DNA of 64,000 bases, from the NCBI GenBank assembly GCA_963820545.1, contig CAWGAJ010000002.1:496001-560000 (forward strand), read 5' to 3'. The position numbers were made by a program, and so were the translations under genes. The stretch comes from CAWGAJ01 sp963820545 (lineage in GTDB: Bacteria; Planctomycetota; Planctomycetia; Pirellulales; Thermoguttaceae). The notes beneath the pieces are model-generated. The model did not search any database, was not told where the DNA came from, and saw only the letters and a program-made list of their open reading frames with translations. Shown one piece after another: positions 1 to 8,245 of the stretch. Numbering within the stretch: the first letter of the stretch is position 1; each line of letters begins with the position of its first letter.

Positions 1-23
1 CAAAGGGAGAGGGAGCCTTACAT

Positions 24-347
24 TCATCTCAGTTGAATGTTGATACTCGCCACACGTTTTCCATGTCGTTCCATTAAATAAGACAGAAAGATGCCTAAGA
101 GTTTGTAGGGGGTGTTGCCCTTTTCGGCTATAGCCCGGGCAACTAGCATGCAAGTTGCTCCGTCCCATTCGAGATTAATTACACCTGCCAGGTTCTTCCC
201 TTTAATCTTAGCCCAGCCCTGAGGCCTCTGTGGATTCTTGAACTCTTGGACGTAGAGCACTTCGTGGGGATGATAATATAAATCATCACCGATAATCTTC
301 CTTAAAGAGACGTCTCTACGACCAAAAGCTTGGATCTGAATCTGCAT
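24..347 (-). CDS. Hypothetical protein, 107 aa
   Basis: I do not recognise this small basic protein. It begins MQIQIQAFGRRDVSLRK and is predicted soluble, with no signal peptide or membrane segment. The start ATG at 347 is preceded by a good ribosome binding site (GGAG about 9 bases upstream on the minus strand). It lies just downstream of dnaK on the same strand, about 60 bp away, and could be read through from it. The ORF is clean and the start signal good, so I believe it is a gene, but its function is unknown. Confidence 0.55.
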   Translation of the reverse strand: MQIQIQAFGRRDVSLRKIIGDDLYYHPHEVLYVQEFKNPQRPQGWAKIKGKNLAGVINLEWDGATCMLVARAIAEKGNTPYKLLGIFLSYLMERHGKRVASINIQLR

Positions 348-408
348 TTTCAGGCTCCTGCAATTTGCACGAGCGATCGTACACGATCTTCAAGCAAAAC
401 ACCCTGGA

Positions 409-2331
409 TTACTTCACCTCGAATTCCGCGTCGATGGCGTCGTCGTCGCCGCCGCTGGAGGGTGCTGCGCCGGGGCCGGGTTGCGGACCGGACTGCGGAC
501 CTGCGCCTGCGCCGGCTTGGGCGCCTGCTTTTTCGTAAAGCGTCTTGCTCAGGGCGTGCGAGGCCTGCTCCAATTCGTGTACGGCCGATTTGATGCGTTC
601 GATGTCGTCGCTCTTGGCCGCCTCGCGGGTCTTTTCGATGGCCCGCGTGACCGCGTCTTTGTCGGCCGGATTGAGTTTGGCTTCTTGTTCTTTGAGCAGT
701 TTTTCCAATTGCCAGCACATCGAATCGGCCTGATTGCGCTGTTCGGCCAATTGCCGTTTGCGTTTGTCTTCCTCGGCGTGCGACTCGGCGTCTTTGCGCG
801 TCCGCTCGATTTCCTCTTCGGACAGGCCGCTGGACTGTTCGATGCGTACAGTTTGCTCCTTGCCCGTGCCCAGATCCTTGGCCGAGACATTCAAGATGCC
901 GTTGGCGTCGATGTCGAATTTCACCTCGATCTGCGGCAGGCCGCGCGGGGCGGGCGGAATGCCTTCCAGGTTGAACTGGCCCAGCAGCCGGTTGTCGGCC
1001 GCCATCTGCCGCTCGCCCTGATAGACCTTGACCGTGACGGCCGTCTGGTTGTCGTCGGCCGTGCTGAAGATCTGTTTGCGTTCGGTGGGAATGGTGGTGT
1101 TCCGCTCGACCAGCTTGGTCATGATGCCGCCCAGGGTTTCGATGCCCAGCGAAAGCGGCGTCACGTCCAAAAGCAGCACGTCTTTCACGTCCCCGATGAG
1201 CACGCCGCCTTGAATGGCCGCGCCCACGGCCACGACCTCGTCCGGATTGACGCCTTTGTGCGGCTCCTTGCCGAACATCTGACGCACCAGTTCCTGGACC
1301 TTGGGAATGCGCGTGGATCCGCCCACGAGCACCACTTCGTCGATATCCTTGGGCGAGAGGTGCGCATCTTGCATGGCCTGGTTGACCGGTCCGCGACAGC
1401 GCTCAATCAGCGGATCGGCCAGCTTCTCGAACTGCGAGCGGGTAATGTTCATTTGCAGGTGTTTCGGACCGGTGGCGTCGGCGGTGATGAAGGGTAGATT
1501 GATGTCCGTCGACTGCGCGGAACTGAGTTCCTTTTTGGCCTTTTCGCAGGCCTCTTGCAGGCGTTGCAAGGCCATGGTGTCTTTCATCAGATCGATGCCT
1601 TGCTGTTTTTTGAATTCTTCGGCCACGTATTTGATGAGCACATGATCGATGTCGTCGCCGCCCAGGTGCGTATCGCCGTTGGTGCTAATGACGCGGAATA
1701 CCCCTTCGGCCACTTCGAGCACGGAAACGTCGAACGTGCCGCCGCCCAGGTCGAAGACCACGATTTTTTCATTCTTTTTCTTGTCCAAGCCGTAGGCCAG
1801 CGAGGCGGCCGTGGGCTCGTTGATAATGCGCATCACCTCCAGCCCGGCGATCTGGCCGGCGTCTTTGGTGGCTTGACGCTGCGAGTCGTTAAAGTAAGCC
1901 GGAACCGTGATCACCGCCTTGTTAACCTTGTGGCCCAAGTAGGCCTCGGCCGCTTCCTTCAATTTGCGCAGAATGTAGGCCGAGATCTCCGGTGGCGTAT
2001 AATCCTTATTGCCCACCTCGACTTTGACGTAATCTTCCGGTCCGCCCACGACTTTATAAGGCACGATCTTTTCTTCCGAGGCCACTTCGTTATGGCGCCG
2101 GCCCATGAAGCGTTTGATCGAATAGATGGTGCGTATGGGATTGGTAATGGCCTGTCGCCGGGCGGGTTCGCCCACCACGGTCTCGCCCTTATCGGTAAAC
2201 GCGACCACGCTGGGGGTCAAACGGTTGCCTTCGGCGTTGGGGATTACCTTTGCCTCTTTGCCTTCCATGATCGATACAACCGAGTTGGTGGTTCCCAGGT
2301 CGATGCCAATGATTTTTTCTGCAACAGCCAT
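409..2331 (-). CDS. dnaK: Chaperone protein DnaK (Hsp70)
   Basis: ATP-dependent Hsp70 chaperone that binds exposed hydrophobic peptide segments in the cytoplasm with DnaJ and GrpE. The N-terminal actin-like ATPase domain (about residues 1-385) shows phosphate-1 motif IGIDLGTTNS, VPAYFNDSQRQATKDAG, phosphate-2 VFDLGGGTFDVS and VVLVGGSTRIPKVQ. The linker DVLLLDVTPLSLGIETLGG leads into the substrate-binding domain and a charged lid. The C-terminus is Gly/Pro/Gln-rich and ends DAIDAEFEVK, close to the usual EEVxxxD tail. Length, about 640 aa, is normal. I chose the ATG at 2331 (MAVAEKIIGID) because GAAAGGAGC lies 7 bases upstream; a TTG two codons earlier is less likely. No grpE or dnaJ is adjacent. 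I saw no CIRCE-type heat-shock operator upstream. Confidence 0.98.
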   Translation of the reverse strand: MAVAEKIIGIDLGTTNSVVSIMEGKEAKVIPNAEGNRLTPSVVAFTDKGETVVGEPARRQAITNPIRTIYSIKRFMGRRHNEVASEEKIVPYKVVGGPEDYVKVEVGNKDYTPPEISAYILRKLKEAAEAYLGHKVNKAVITVPAYFNDSQRQATKDAGQIAGLEVMRIINEPTAASLAYGLDKKKNEKIVVFDLGGGTFDVSVLEVAEGVFRVISTNGDTHLGGDDIDHVLIKYVAEEFKKQQGIDLMKDTMALQRLQEACEKAKKELSSAQSTDINLPFITADATGPKHLQMNITRSQFEKLADPLIERCRGPVNQAMQDAHLSPKDIDEVVLVGGSTRIPKVQELVRQMFGKEPHKGVNPDEVVAVGAAIQGGVLIGDVKDVLLLDVTPLSLGIETLGGIMTKLVERNTTIPTERKQIFSTADDNQTAVTVKVYQGERQMAADNRLLGQFNLEGIPPAPRGLPQIEVKFDIDANGILNVSAKDLGTGKEQTVRIEQSSGLSEEEIERTRKDAESHAEEDKRKRQLAEQRNQADSMCWQLEKLLKEQEAKLNPADKDAVTRAIEKTREAAKSDDIERIKSAVHELEQASHALSKTLYEKAGAQAGAGAGPQSGPQPGPGAAPSSGGDDDAIDAEFEVK

Positions 2332-2337
2332 TATCAA

Positions 2338-2852
2338 GCTCCTTTCAGACGTATCAGTCGGAGATTGGCCAAAAACGAAAAACGCTTAAAGCCGCTCCCT
2401 AAACAATCATTTGTATTTGTGGTTATTTCCCTGAAAATTGAAGATCTCAAGACCCGGCTTATTCAGCCGTTTCTGACACTATCAATATTATTTTTTTCTT
2501 GACGCAAAGGACATGCCGGTTGGTTAAGATGAAAAAACGATTTGCATAACCTATTTATTGACAACTAGTTAGGTATATTATCCCTAATGACTTCTCATAA
2601 GGCAGTCTAAGAATGCTTCCCCAAACTGCCATTTTGACACCCTAGAGGGGCTTCACTCAGAAATAGGCCCAAGACCTTAATTATTAGATCCAGCAGAGAG
2701 TTTTTCGCTGCGAAGCCTCAAACGTCTTCTACCAATCTCATTCCCCTTCCAGCATTCTTGTGCCTCAGCGCATAGTTGACTTTCTAGGTTAAGATGTTTA
2801 AAAAACAGGGTTCCAGATTATCAATTTTTACTACCTTGCTGGAGATTGTTCC
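2338..2852. other. 515-bp intergenic region between dnaK and pheA
   Basis: Divergent AT-rich spacer that should hold the dnaK promoter (minus) and the pheA promoter (plus). I see no ORF, tRNA or clear CIRCE element. A TTGACA at about 2557 followed by TATATT is promoter-like, but its spacing is too short to call. Confidence 0.4.
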
Positions 2853-3994
2853 ATGGGCAAATCCAAGCCAAAGACCGAAGCCGATCGTAGCCCCAAGAAA
2901 AAACTCGACCGGCGCTCGGATTCGGTGCCGCTGTCTATTGGCGCGGAAATCGCCCGGGTCGATCGGGAATTATTACGGCTGTTAGGGGAGCGCGCGGAGC
3001 TGGTCCTTGAAGTGGCCGCAGGTGCCGACGCGGCTGCCAAAAAAGCCCTGATCTCGTCCTTGGCGGGCGAGGAATTAAAGCAACTGGCCGGCGATCTGAC
3101 CGGGCCGCTGCCGCCGCGATGTGTCGAGGCGATTATCCGCGAACTTACGAGCGGATGTCGGGCCTTGGTCAAACTGCCGCGCATTGCTTTTATGGGTCCG
3201 CTTTACAGTTATAGTCACTTGGCGGCGGTCCATCGTTTCGGGCAGAGTGTGGAATTCTCGCCCGTGGCCACCATCGCCGCCGTGTTCGAGGAAGTGCATC
3301 GCGGCCATTCGGATTACGGCCTGGTGCCGGTGGAAAATTCCACTGACGGTCGGATTGCCGACACGCTCGATATGTTCACTCGTCTGCCCGTGCGGATCTG
3401 CGGGGCAATCGACCTGAAGATACATCATTTTCTCTTGGGTAAATGCCCGCGCTCGGACGTGAGGGAAGTCTACAGCAAGCCGCAGGCGATTTCGCAATGC
3501 CGCAACTGGTTGGCCAAACATCTTCCTGCCGCACGCACCATCGAAGTCACCAGCACCTCCACGGCCGCCCAGTTGGCCGCGGAAAAACCGGGCGCCGCGG
3601 CCATCGCCAGCATTCAGGCCGGCGTGCATTATAATCTGGACGTTTTGGCGGAGAAGATCGAAGACAATCCGGGAAATGTCACGCGTTTCGCCATTATCGG
3701 CGAGGAAAAATCCCCGCGCAGCGGCAACGATCGAACGGCACTGCTGTTCCAGACCGAGCACCGTCCGGCGCCTTGGCCGAAGCCATGAATATCTTCAAAC
3801 GCTACCGGCTCAACTTGACCTGGATCGAATCATTCCCCGTCCCCGGCACGACCCGCGGCACGTATTTGTTCTTTGTGGAAATGGAAGCCCACGAATCCGA
3901 CATCCGTTTCCGCCGCGCCATGACCGCCTTGCAAAAGAAGACATTACGCCTGGAAATTCTGGGCTCCTTCCCCACCGCCGCCGTGGTGGAATGA
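2853..3994 (+). CDS. pheA: P-protein: chorismate mutase/prephenate dehydratase (one apparent frameshift)
   Basis: Phenylalanine biosynthesis: converts chorismate to prephenate and then to phenylpyruvate. Residues about 25-105 resemble a degenerate AroQ-type mutase helix bundle (IGAEIARVDRELLRLLGERA). The dehydratase domain follows, with VENSTDGRIADTLDM and the catalytic Thr-type motif NVTRFAIIG. The frame breaks at 3767-3770. The first frame ends at 3788, while the ACT regulatory domain (MNIFKRYRLNLTWIESFPVPG) continues in another frame to 3994. Adding one G restores RPGALAEAMNIFKRY and a 380-residue protein of normal P-protein length. I therefore annotate one gene with a probable sequence error. 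The start ATG has GGAG 10 bases upstream. Phenylalanine feedback through the ACT domain is expected from the family. Confidence 0.9.
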
Positions 3995-4199
3995 AAAAAA
4001 GGATGAAGGATGAGGGATGAAGGATGAATTCGGAACGCAGAAGTCAGAACGCAGAACTGTAAACTGAAAACTGTCAACTGAAAACTCTATAAAAAACCGC
4101 TTGCGGTTTCGCACTGTCCACTATCCACTATACACTATCCACTGTCCACTGTCCACTATTCCCGAATCCCGATTCCCCATCCCCTGCCCCCTATCCCCT
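3995..4199. repeat. Composite heptamer tandem repeat (GGATGAA/AACGCAG/AACTGAA/CCACTGT/CCCCTAT)
   Basis: A run of degenerate 7-bp units arranged as blocks: GGATGAA-type about 4007-4027, AACGCAG-type about 4033-4053, AACTGAA-type about 4055-4085, a small hairpin (ACCGCTTGCGGT, about 4096-4107), CCACTGT-type about 4115-4160, then CCCCTAT-type up to the tpiA start codon. The same block order recurs elsewhere in the window, for example at 24620-24780. Confidence 0.85.
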
Positions 4200-4958
4200 A
4201 TGAGAAAACAATTTATCGCCGGCAATTGGAAAATGAATTTAACTCGCGCTTCGGCAGTAGCGCTGGCCGAAGTAGTGGCCAAGGCCGCAGCCAACATCAA
4301 GGGCGTTGATCTGGCCGTCTGTCCGCCAAGCTGCTACCTGGAGGCCGTGGGCCGGGCGATTGCCGGATCCAAGTTGGCCCTGGGCGCGCAAAACATGTAT
4401 CACGAAAAGGAAGGTGCATTTACCGGCGAGCTGAGCGCGGCAATGCTTTGCGATTTGGGCTGCAAGTACGTCATTCTCGGTCACAGCGAGCGGCGGCACA
4501 TTTTGGGCGAAACCGACGCCCAGGTCAATTTAAAACTCCATGCGGCATTGGCCGCTGGGCTGGTGCCGATTGTTTGCGTGGGCGAATTGCTGGCCCAGCG
4601 CGAGGCTGGTCAAACCTTGGCCGTGATCCGATCCCAGTTCGATGGTTCTTTAGCGGGCCTGAGCGCCGCGCAGATGGCCAACGTAGTGATTGCCTACGAA
4701 CCGGTTTGGGCGATCGGGACCGGCAAGGTAGCCACCCCCCAACAAGCGGAAGAGGTCCATCTCGATCTTCGCAAATTGCTGGCGGAGCGTTATAATCAAC
4801 AAGTTGTCGACAATGTTTGCATACAATATGGCGGTAGCGTGAAGCCCGAGAATGCCGCCGATCTGCTCGGGCAACCGGACATCGACGGGGCCTTGGTGGG
4901 AGGAGCGAGTCTGAAAGCCGATCAATTTTTGGGGATAATTGCCGGGGCAAAGAAATAA
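4200..4958 (+). CDS. tpiA: Triosephosphate isomerase
   Basis: Cytoplasmic TIM-barrel enzyme interconverting dihydroxyacetone phosphate and glyceraldehyde 3-phosphate in glycolysis. The catalytic residues are visible: the Lys in NWKMN, the His in ILGHSERR, the Glu in AYEPVWAIGTGK, and the phosphate-binding YGGSVKPEN and GALVGGASL. Length is 252 aa, normal for the family. The frame stays open upstream through the heptamer repeat, but homology starts at MRKQFIAGNWKMN, so I use the ATG at 4200. The CCCCTAT repeat abuts this ATG and no Shine-Dalgarno sequence is visible. It leads a same-strand run with secG, yicC, gmk and rpoZ. Confidence 0.98.
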   Translation: MRKQFIAGNWKMNLTRASAVALAEVVAKAAANIKGVDLAVCPPSCYLEAVGRAIAGSKLALGAQNMYHEKEGAFTGELSAAMLCDLGCKYVILGHSERRHILGETDAQVNLKLHAALAAGLVPIVCVGELLAQREAGQTLAVIRSQFDGSLAGLSAAQMANVVIAYEPVWAIGTGKVATPQQAEEVHLDLRKLLAERYNQQVVDNVCIQYGGSVKPENAADLLGQPDIDGALVGGASLKADQFLGIIAGAKK

Positions 4959-4973
4959 TAAAAAGGAATCGAC

Positions 4974-5372
4974 ATGAGTACGATCTTCATGATTCTACTT
5001 CTTCTGACAGCGATCATTCTTATCGTCTTGGTGCTGATACAGCGCGGTAAGGGAGGCGGATTGGCCGGAGCGTTTGGCGGCCTGGGCGGTCAAAGCGCCT
5101 TTGGCACCAAAGCCGGCGACTTGTTCACGCGGATCACCATCGGCGTGGCGGCCGTTTGGATTATCCTTTGCATAGTGACCATCCGGGCCTTGGGCACTTC
5201 CAAGTCATTACTTAATCAGCCATTGGGAGGAACCAACTTGCCGGCGCAAGAGTCCCAGATGCCGGCCTCCCCGCCCACACAAGAGTCCCCGCCGCCGGCC
5301 TCGCCGGAAAACAAGCCGCTTTCGGAGGGTGAAAAACCCGTTTCCGAAATTCCCCCGCCACCAAGCAAATAA
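4974..5372 (+). CDS. secG: Preprotein translocase subunit SecG
   Basis: Small subunit of the SecYEG channel in the cytoplasmic membrane. The first hydrophobic helix (about residues 2-22) is followed by the family signature QRGKGGGLAGAFGGLGGQSAFG and a second helix (about 50-70). The C-terminal 55 residues are a Pro/Ser/Glu-rich tail with near-repeats (PASPPTQESPPPASPENKP), longer than in E. coli and probably disordered. An AAGGA site precedes the ATG. It starts 15 bp after tpiA; the tpiA-secG pair is common in bacteria, which supports the call. Confidence 0.95.
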   Translation: MSTIFMILLLLTAIILIVLVLIQRGKGGGLAGAFGGLGGQSAFGTKAGDLFTRITIGVAAVWIILCIVTIRALGTSKSLLNQPLGGTNLPAQESQMPASPPTQESPPPASPENKPLSEGEKPVSEIPPPPSK

Positions 5373-5393
5373 CCCTGATGGTGGAGCTTTTTC

Positions 5394-6278
5394 ATGCTGC
5401 TGAGCATGACTGGTTTTGGTGAATCGCATTGCCACGAAAACGGCCTGGCCGTCTCCGTCGAGGTCCGCACCATCAACAGCCGGTATTTCAAACTTTCCAT
5501 TCGCGCCTCGGAGGGTTACGGCGCGGTGGAGCCGCATATCGAGGAAGTGGTGCGGCGGGCGATTCATCGGGGCACGATCCAGGTTTTGCTCCGCGTGGAA
5601 CGCCTGCGCCCGGCCGAAGAGTTTTGCCTTAACGTCGAGGTGCTTCAGCGATACCGTAACCAACTGGAACAGTTGCAACGCCAATGGGGATGGAACGAAG
5701 GCGCATCGCTTGCGGCCCTCTTGTCGTTACCGGGCGTGGTCAACGAGGAATCCTTGTTTTCTCACGATGCCCTGGCCGACTGGCCCGTCATCGGCCGCAC
5801 GCTGCAATCCGCCTTGGAGCATCTTGCCCAGATGCGGACCAAGGAAGGTCGCGCCATGAGCGCCGACCTGGCGGCCAATTGTCGGCAGGTCTTGGAAATC
5901 CTGGAGCAGATCGAACGCCGTTCGCCGCAGGCCGTAAAGGATTACCGCGCCCGCTTGCACGAGAAACTGCAAAAAGTCCTGGAGGAATATTCCGTGGTGC
6001 TCGATCCCGCCGATCTGATCAAGGAAGTCAGCCTGTTCGCCGAGCGGATCGACATCTCCGAAGAGATCCTCCGCTTGCGCAGCCACGTGGAACAATTCCT
6101 GGCGACAATGAAACTGCCCGAAAGCTCCGGGCGCAAGCTGGAATTCCTCACCCAAGAAATGGTCCGCGAGGCCAACACCATCGGCTCCAAGGCCAACGAC
6201 GTGGAAATCGCCCGGCAAGTGGTGGAAATCAAAACGGCGATCGAACGCATCCGCGAAATGATACAAAATATCGAGTAG
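5394..6278 (+). CDS. yicC: YicC/YloC-family endoribonuclease
   Basis: Member of the YicC/YloC family, recently linked to endoribonuclease and sRNA turnover activity. It has the family N-terminus MLLSMTGFGESH, the conserved VEVRTINSRYFKLSIRAS, and the C-terminal DUF1732 block RLRSHVEQFLATMKLPES.GRKLEFLTQEMVREANTIGSKAND. Length 294 aa is typical. It sits 21 bp after secG and upstream of gmk, a classical yicC-gmk-rpoZ-coaBC neighbourhood. No anomalies were seen. Confidence 0.95.
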   Translation: MLLSMTGFGESHCHENGLAVSVEVRTINSRYFKLSIRASEGYGAVEPHIEEVVRRAIHRGTIQVLLRVERLRPAEEFCLNVEVLQRYRNQLEQLQRQWGWNEGASLAALLSLPGVVNEESLFSHDALADWPVIGRTLQSALEHLAQMRTKEGRAMSADLAANCRQVLEILEQIERRSPQAVKDYRARLHEKLQKVLEEYSVVLDPADLIKEVSLFAERIDISEEILRLRSHVEQFLATMKLPESSGRKLEFLTQEMVREANTIGSKANDVEIARQVVEIKTAIERIREMIQNIE

Positions 6279-6282
6279 AAAA

Positions 6283-6321
6283 AGTCCCCTCTCCCTTTGG
6301 GAGAGGGTTAGGGTGAGGGCG
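6283..6321. repeat. REP-like element (CCCTCTCC...GGGTGAGGG family)
   Basis: Short copy of the CCCCTCTCCC-TTTGGGAGAGGGTTAGGGTGAGGGC palindromic family found at many intergenic places in this window. Confidence 0.75.
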
Positions 6322-6346
6322 GAAGTGTGATTTGCGTCCAATAATT

Positions 6347-6460
6347 TATTTACAGCAACAAGGATTGAGAGTATTGCGAGTTACCAATCAAGACGTGATG
6401 AGCGATCTTGATGCCGTGGCAAGGGGAATTGCTCAAGCCGCGGGAGTGGAGTGGGATTGA
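6347..6460 (+). pseudogene. C-terminal remnant of a DUF559-type protein
   Basis: Thirty-seven codons plus stop with no start read YLQQQGLRVLRVTNQDV and continue to GVEWD. They resemble the C-terminus of DUF559 (very-short-patch-repair-like nuclease fold) proteins, which typically have a YLxxQGxRVLRxxNxxV segment followed by a short helix. The rest of the domain is absent; the remnant is flanked by REP-like elements on both sides, which suggests loss by repeat-mediated deletion. Confidence 0.5.
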
Positions 6461-6465
6461 AAACT

Positions 6466-6512
6466 AATCAACCCTCACCCCCTGCCCCTCTCCCAAAAAG
6501 AGAGGGGAGAAT
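6466..6512. repeat. REP-like element upstream of gmk
   Basis: Contains AACCCTCACCCCCTGCCCCT then CTCCC...GAGAGGGGAG, the same family as 6283-6321 in inverted orientation. It ends just before the gmk start and its GAGGGGAG half can serve as part of the ribosome binding site. Confidence 0.7.
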
Positions 6513-6515
6513 TTT

Positions 6516-7106
6516 ATGGCAAGATTTCAGGAGAGAGTGGTGATCGCGTCGGGGCCGTCGGGTGCGGGCAAAACGACCGTCATGCGCGAGGTCTTGCGAC
6601 GCGCGCCGGTGCCGCTGGTGGTCAGCGTTTCGGCCACCACCCGGCCGCCGAGACCCGGCGAAGTCGATGGAAAAGATTACCATTTCCTTACCAATGATGA
6701 GTTTCATTTACGCCGCCAGAGGGGCGATTTCCTCGAATGTTTCCCGGTTTTTCACCAAGGATGCTGGTACGGAACCCTTTTCAGCGAGGTGACCGCTGGA
6801 TTTCAAGCCGGAAAATGGGTACTCTTAGAAATTGACGTGCAAGGCGCTTTGGCGGTAATGGACCGCTTTGCCCAGGCGATATCGATTTTCATTCGGCCCA
6901 GTTCCCTGGAGGAACTCAAACGCCGCTTGTGCGGACGGGGTACCGATAGCGAACAAGCCATCCAACGCCGATTGAGCCGGGCCGAGGAGGAACTCGCCTT
7001 TGCCCCGCGATATCGTTATCTGGTTATAAACGATCAACTCCAACAGGCGGTGGATGAAATCTGCGAGATCCTCATTAAAGAATGGGAGAAAGTTCAACAT
7101 GATTGA
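6516..7106 (+). CDS. gmk: Guanylate kinase
   Basis: Phosphorylates GMP to GDP with ATP in the cytoplasm. The P-loop ASGPSGAGKTTV lies at residues 11-22, the GMP-binding block SVSATTRPPRPGEVDGKDYHF follows, then WVLLEIDVQGA and the lid IQRRLSRAEEEL. Length 196 aa is normal. The upstream purine-rich GAGAGGGGAGAA, part of a REP-like element, supplies a ribosome binding site. The stop overlaps the rpoZ start by 8 bases, which points to translational coupling. Confidence 0.97.
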   Translation: MARFQERVVIASGPSGAGKTTVMREVLRRAPVPLVVSVSATTRPPRPGEVDGKDYHFLTNDEFHLRRQRGDFLECFPVFHQGCWYGTLFSEVTAGFQAGKWVLLEIDVQGALAVMDRFAQAISIFIRPSSLEELKRRLCGRGTDSEQAIQRRLSRAEEELAFAPRYRYLVINDQLQQAVDEICEILIKEWEKVQHD

Positions 7107-7458
7107 AGCACTGCGCGAAGAAGCAATTGTGGATAAAGTGGGCGGGCGTTTCAAGCTCTCCACCTTGATCCAAAAACGTCTGGTGGCGATTAATTCGGGC
7201 GCCCGGCCTTTGGTCAATCTGAAAACCGATAACAAAATTGAAATCGTGATCCAGGAAATCTTGCAAGACAAGATTTATCTGGATACCGAACTGAACGTGC
7301 AAACAACTACCGGCCAGCAAGCACCGGCGCGGACGAACTGGATTTCCGCAGCCTATAAGTATTTCAAGCGTCCCCTCTCCGGGTGCCACACAGTGGTCGG
7401 GGAGAGGATTCTTATGTCCCCTCTCCGGGCACCACGTAGTGGTCGGGGAGAGGGCTAG
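7099..7458 (+). CDS. rpoZ: RNA polymerase omega subunit with a repeat-encoded C-terminus
   Basis: Omega subunit assisting RNA polymerase assembly. The protein starts MIEALREEAIVDKVGGRFKL, followed by STLIQKRLVAINSGARPLV and VIQEILQDKIYL, as in omega. Position directly after gmk with an 8-base overlap is diagnostic. The last ~30 residues (RPLSGCHTVVGERILMSPLR and on to GRGEG) are encoded by two copies of the GGGCACCACGTAGTGGTCGG repeat that run into the gene end. The ancestral stop seems to have been replaced, so the true tail may be an artefact of repeat insertion. The start is ATG at 7099; GGAG lies 14 bases upstream within gmk. Confidence 0.85.
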   Translation: MIEALREEAIVDKVGGRFKLSTLIQKRLVAINSGARPLVNLKTDNKIEIVIQEILQDKIYLDTELNVQTTTGQQAPARTNWISAAYKYFKRPLSGCHTVVGERILMSPLRAPRSGRGEG

Positions 7459-7475
7459 GGTGAGGGCCGCGACGG
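7368..7475. repeat. Double REP-like element overlapping the rpoZ 3' end
   Basis: Two tandem copies of CCCCTCTCCGGG(C/T)(A/G)CCAC...GTGGTCGGGGAGAGG, the second followed by AGGGTGAGGGC. Each forms a stem-loop around CCACxxxGTGG. The element provides the last codons of rpoZ. Confidence 0.85.
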
Positions 7476-7518
7476 GCACCAACCGAAGGTTGGTCGGTCG
7501 CGGCTTTGGGTGAGGGCT

Positions 7519-8061
7519 ATGAAAAATCGCGAATTACTGATCGGCATCACCGGCGGCATCGCCGCTTTCAAGACCGCGGCCTTGGTCAGCCGCCTGGTCC
7601 AGGCAGGGGCCGGCGTGACAGTGATCATGACCCGCTCGGCCATGAAACTGATCACGCCCAAAACCTTCGAGGCCCTTACCGGACGCCCCGTGCGCAGCCG
7701 CGTGTTCGATGCCGGCGCCCATCCGCACCTCGAACTGGCCCAAAAGGCCGAACTGCTTTGCATCGCGCCCGCCACGGCCAATATCCTTGCCAAGGCCGTC
7801 TGTGGACTGGCCGACGATTTGCTCAGCACCGTGCTGTTGGCCTTCGAAGGACCGGTGCTCATGGCCCCGGCCATGAACACCATCATGTGGCAAAAACCCG
7901 CCGTCCAGCGGAACATCGCGCAATTGCTCTCCGACGGCGTGGTAATGATCGATCCCGAATCCGGTTACCTCAGTTGCGGCGCGATCGGCGCAGGCCGCAT
8001 GGCCGAACCCGAAAAAATCTTCCAAATTATTCTCGATAAATTAAATGAAATTCGTAAATAG
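7519..8061 (+). CDS. coaC: Phosphopantothenoylcysteine decarboxylase (CoaC-type flavoprotein)
   Basis: FMN-dependent decarboxylase giving 4'-phosphopantetheine in CoA biosynthesis. It has the flavoprotein start LLIGITGGIAAFKTAALVSR, the active-site His in HPHLELAQKAELLCIAPATANILAK, the PAMN motif (LMAPAMNTIMW), and the substrate-recognition clamp region ESGYLSCGAIGAGRMAEPE with its Cys. Length is 180 aa, a stand-alone CoaC rather than a CoaBC fusion; the ligase half is a separate gene at 8246. The in-frame GTG at 7510 belongs to a repeat, so I prefer the ATG at 7519; no strong ribosome binding site other than GAGGGC is present. Confidence 0.93.
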   Translation: MKNRELLIGITGGIAAFKTAALVSRLVQAGAGVTVIMTRSAMKLITPKTFEALTGRPVRSRVFDAGAHPHLELAQKAELLCIAPATANILAKAVCGLADDLLSTVLLAFEGPVLMAPAMNTIMWQKPAVQRNIAQLLSDGVVMIDPESGYLSCGAIGAGRMAEPEKIFQIILDKLNEIRK

Positions 8062-8245
8062 GGAATCGGGGATTGAATATTAGTGGGCAGTGGACGGTGG
8101 ACAGTGGACGGTGCGAAATCGCGACTCGACTGAACTCGTCGAAGTAAAGCGGTTGATTTGAGTTTACAGTTTTCGGTTTTGCGTTTCAACTTCTGCCTTC
8201 TGCATTTTACTCTATTCCCTATCCCCTATTTTCTATCCCCTACTA
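8062..8245. repeat. Composite heptamer tandem repeat between coaC and coaB
   Basis: Blocks of GGACAGT/GGACGGT units (about 8090-8117), a degraded palindrome around the GCGGTT hairpin, AGTTTACAGTTTTCGG-type units, TTCTGCC-type units and a CCCCTAT block that runs to the coaB start. The block order matches other copies. Confidence 0.75.

Noticed and set aside
481..1497. Long plus-strand frame opposite dnaK
   Set aside because: Antisense shadow of a highly conserved gene with strong codon bias; no domain recognisable.
2338..2570. CIRCE or other heat-shock operator upstream of dnaK
   Set aside because: No TTAGCACTC-N9-GAGTGCTAA or recognisable variant found by eye.
3767..3788. Programmed ribosomal frameshifting as the reason for the split pheA (and other split genes)
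   Set aside because: No slippery heptamer or downstream stimulator common to the sites; a shared GCGC sequence context with base loss explains all of them better.
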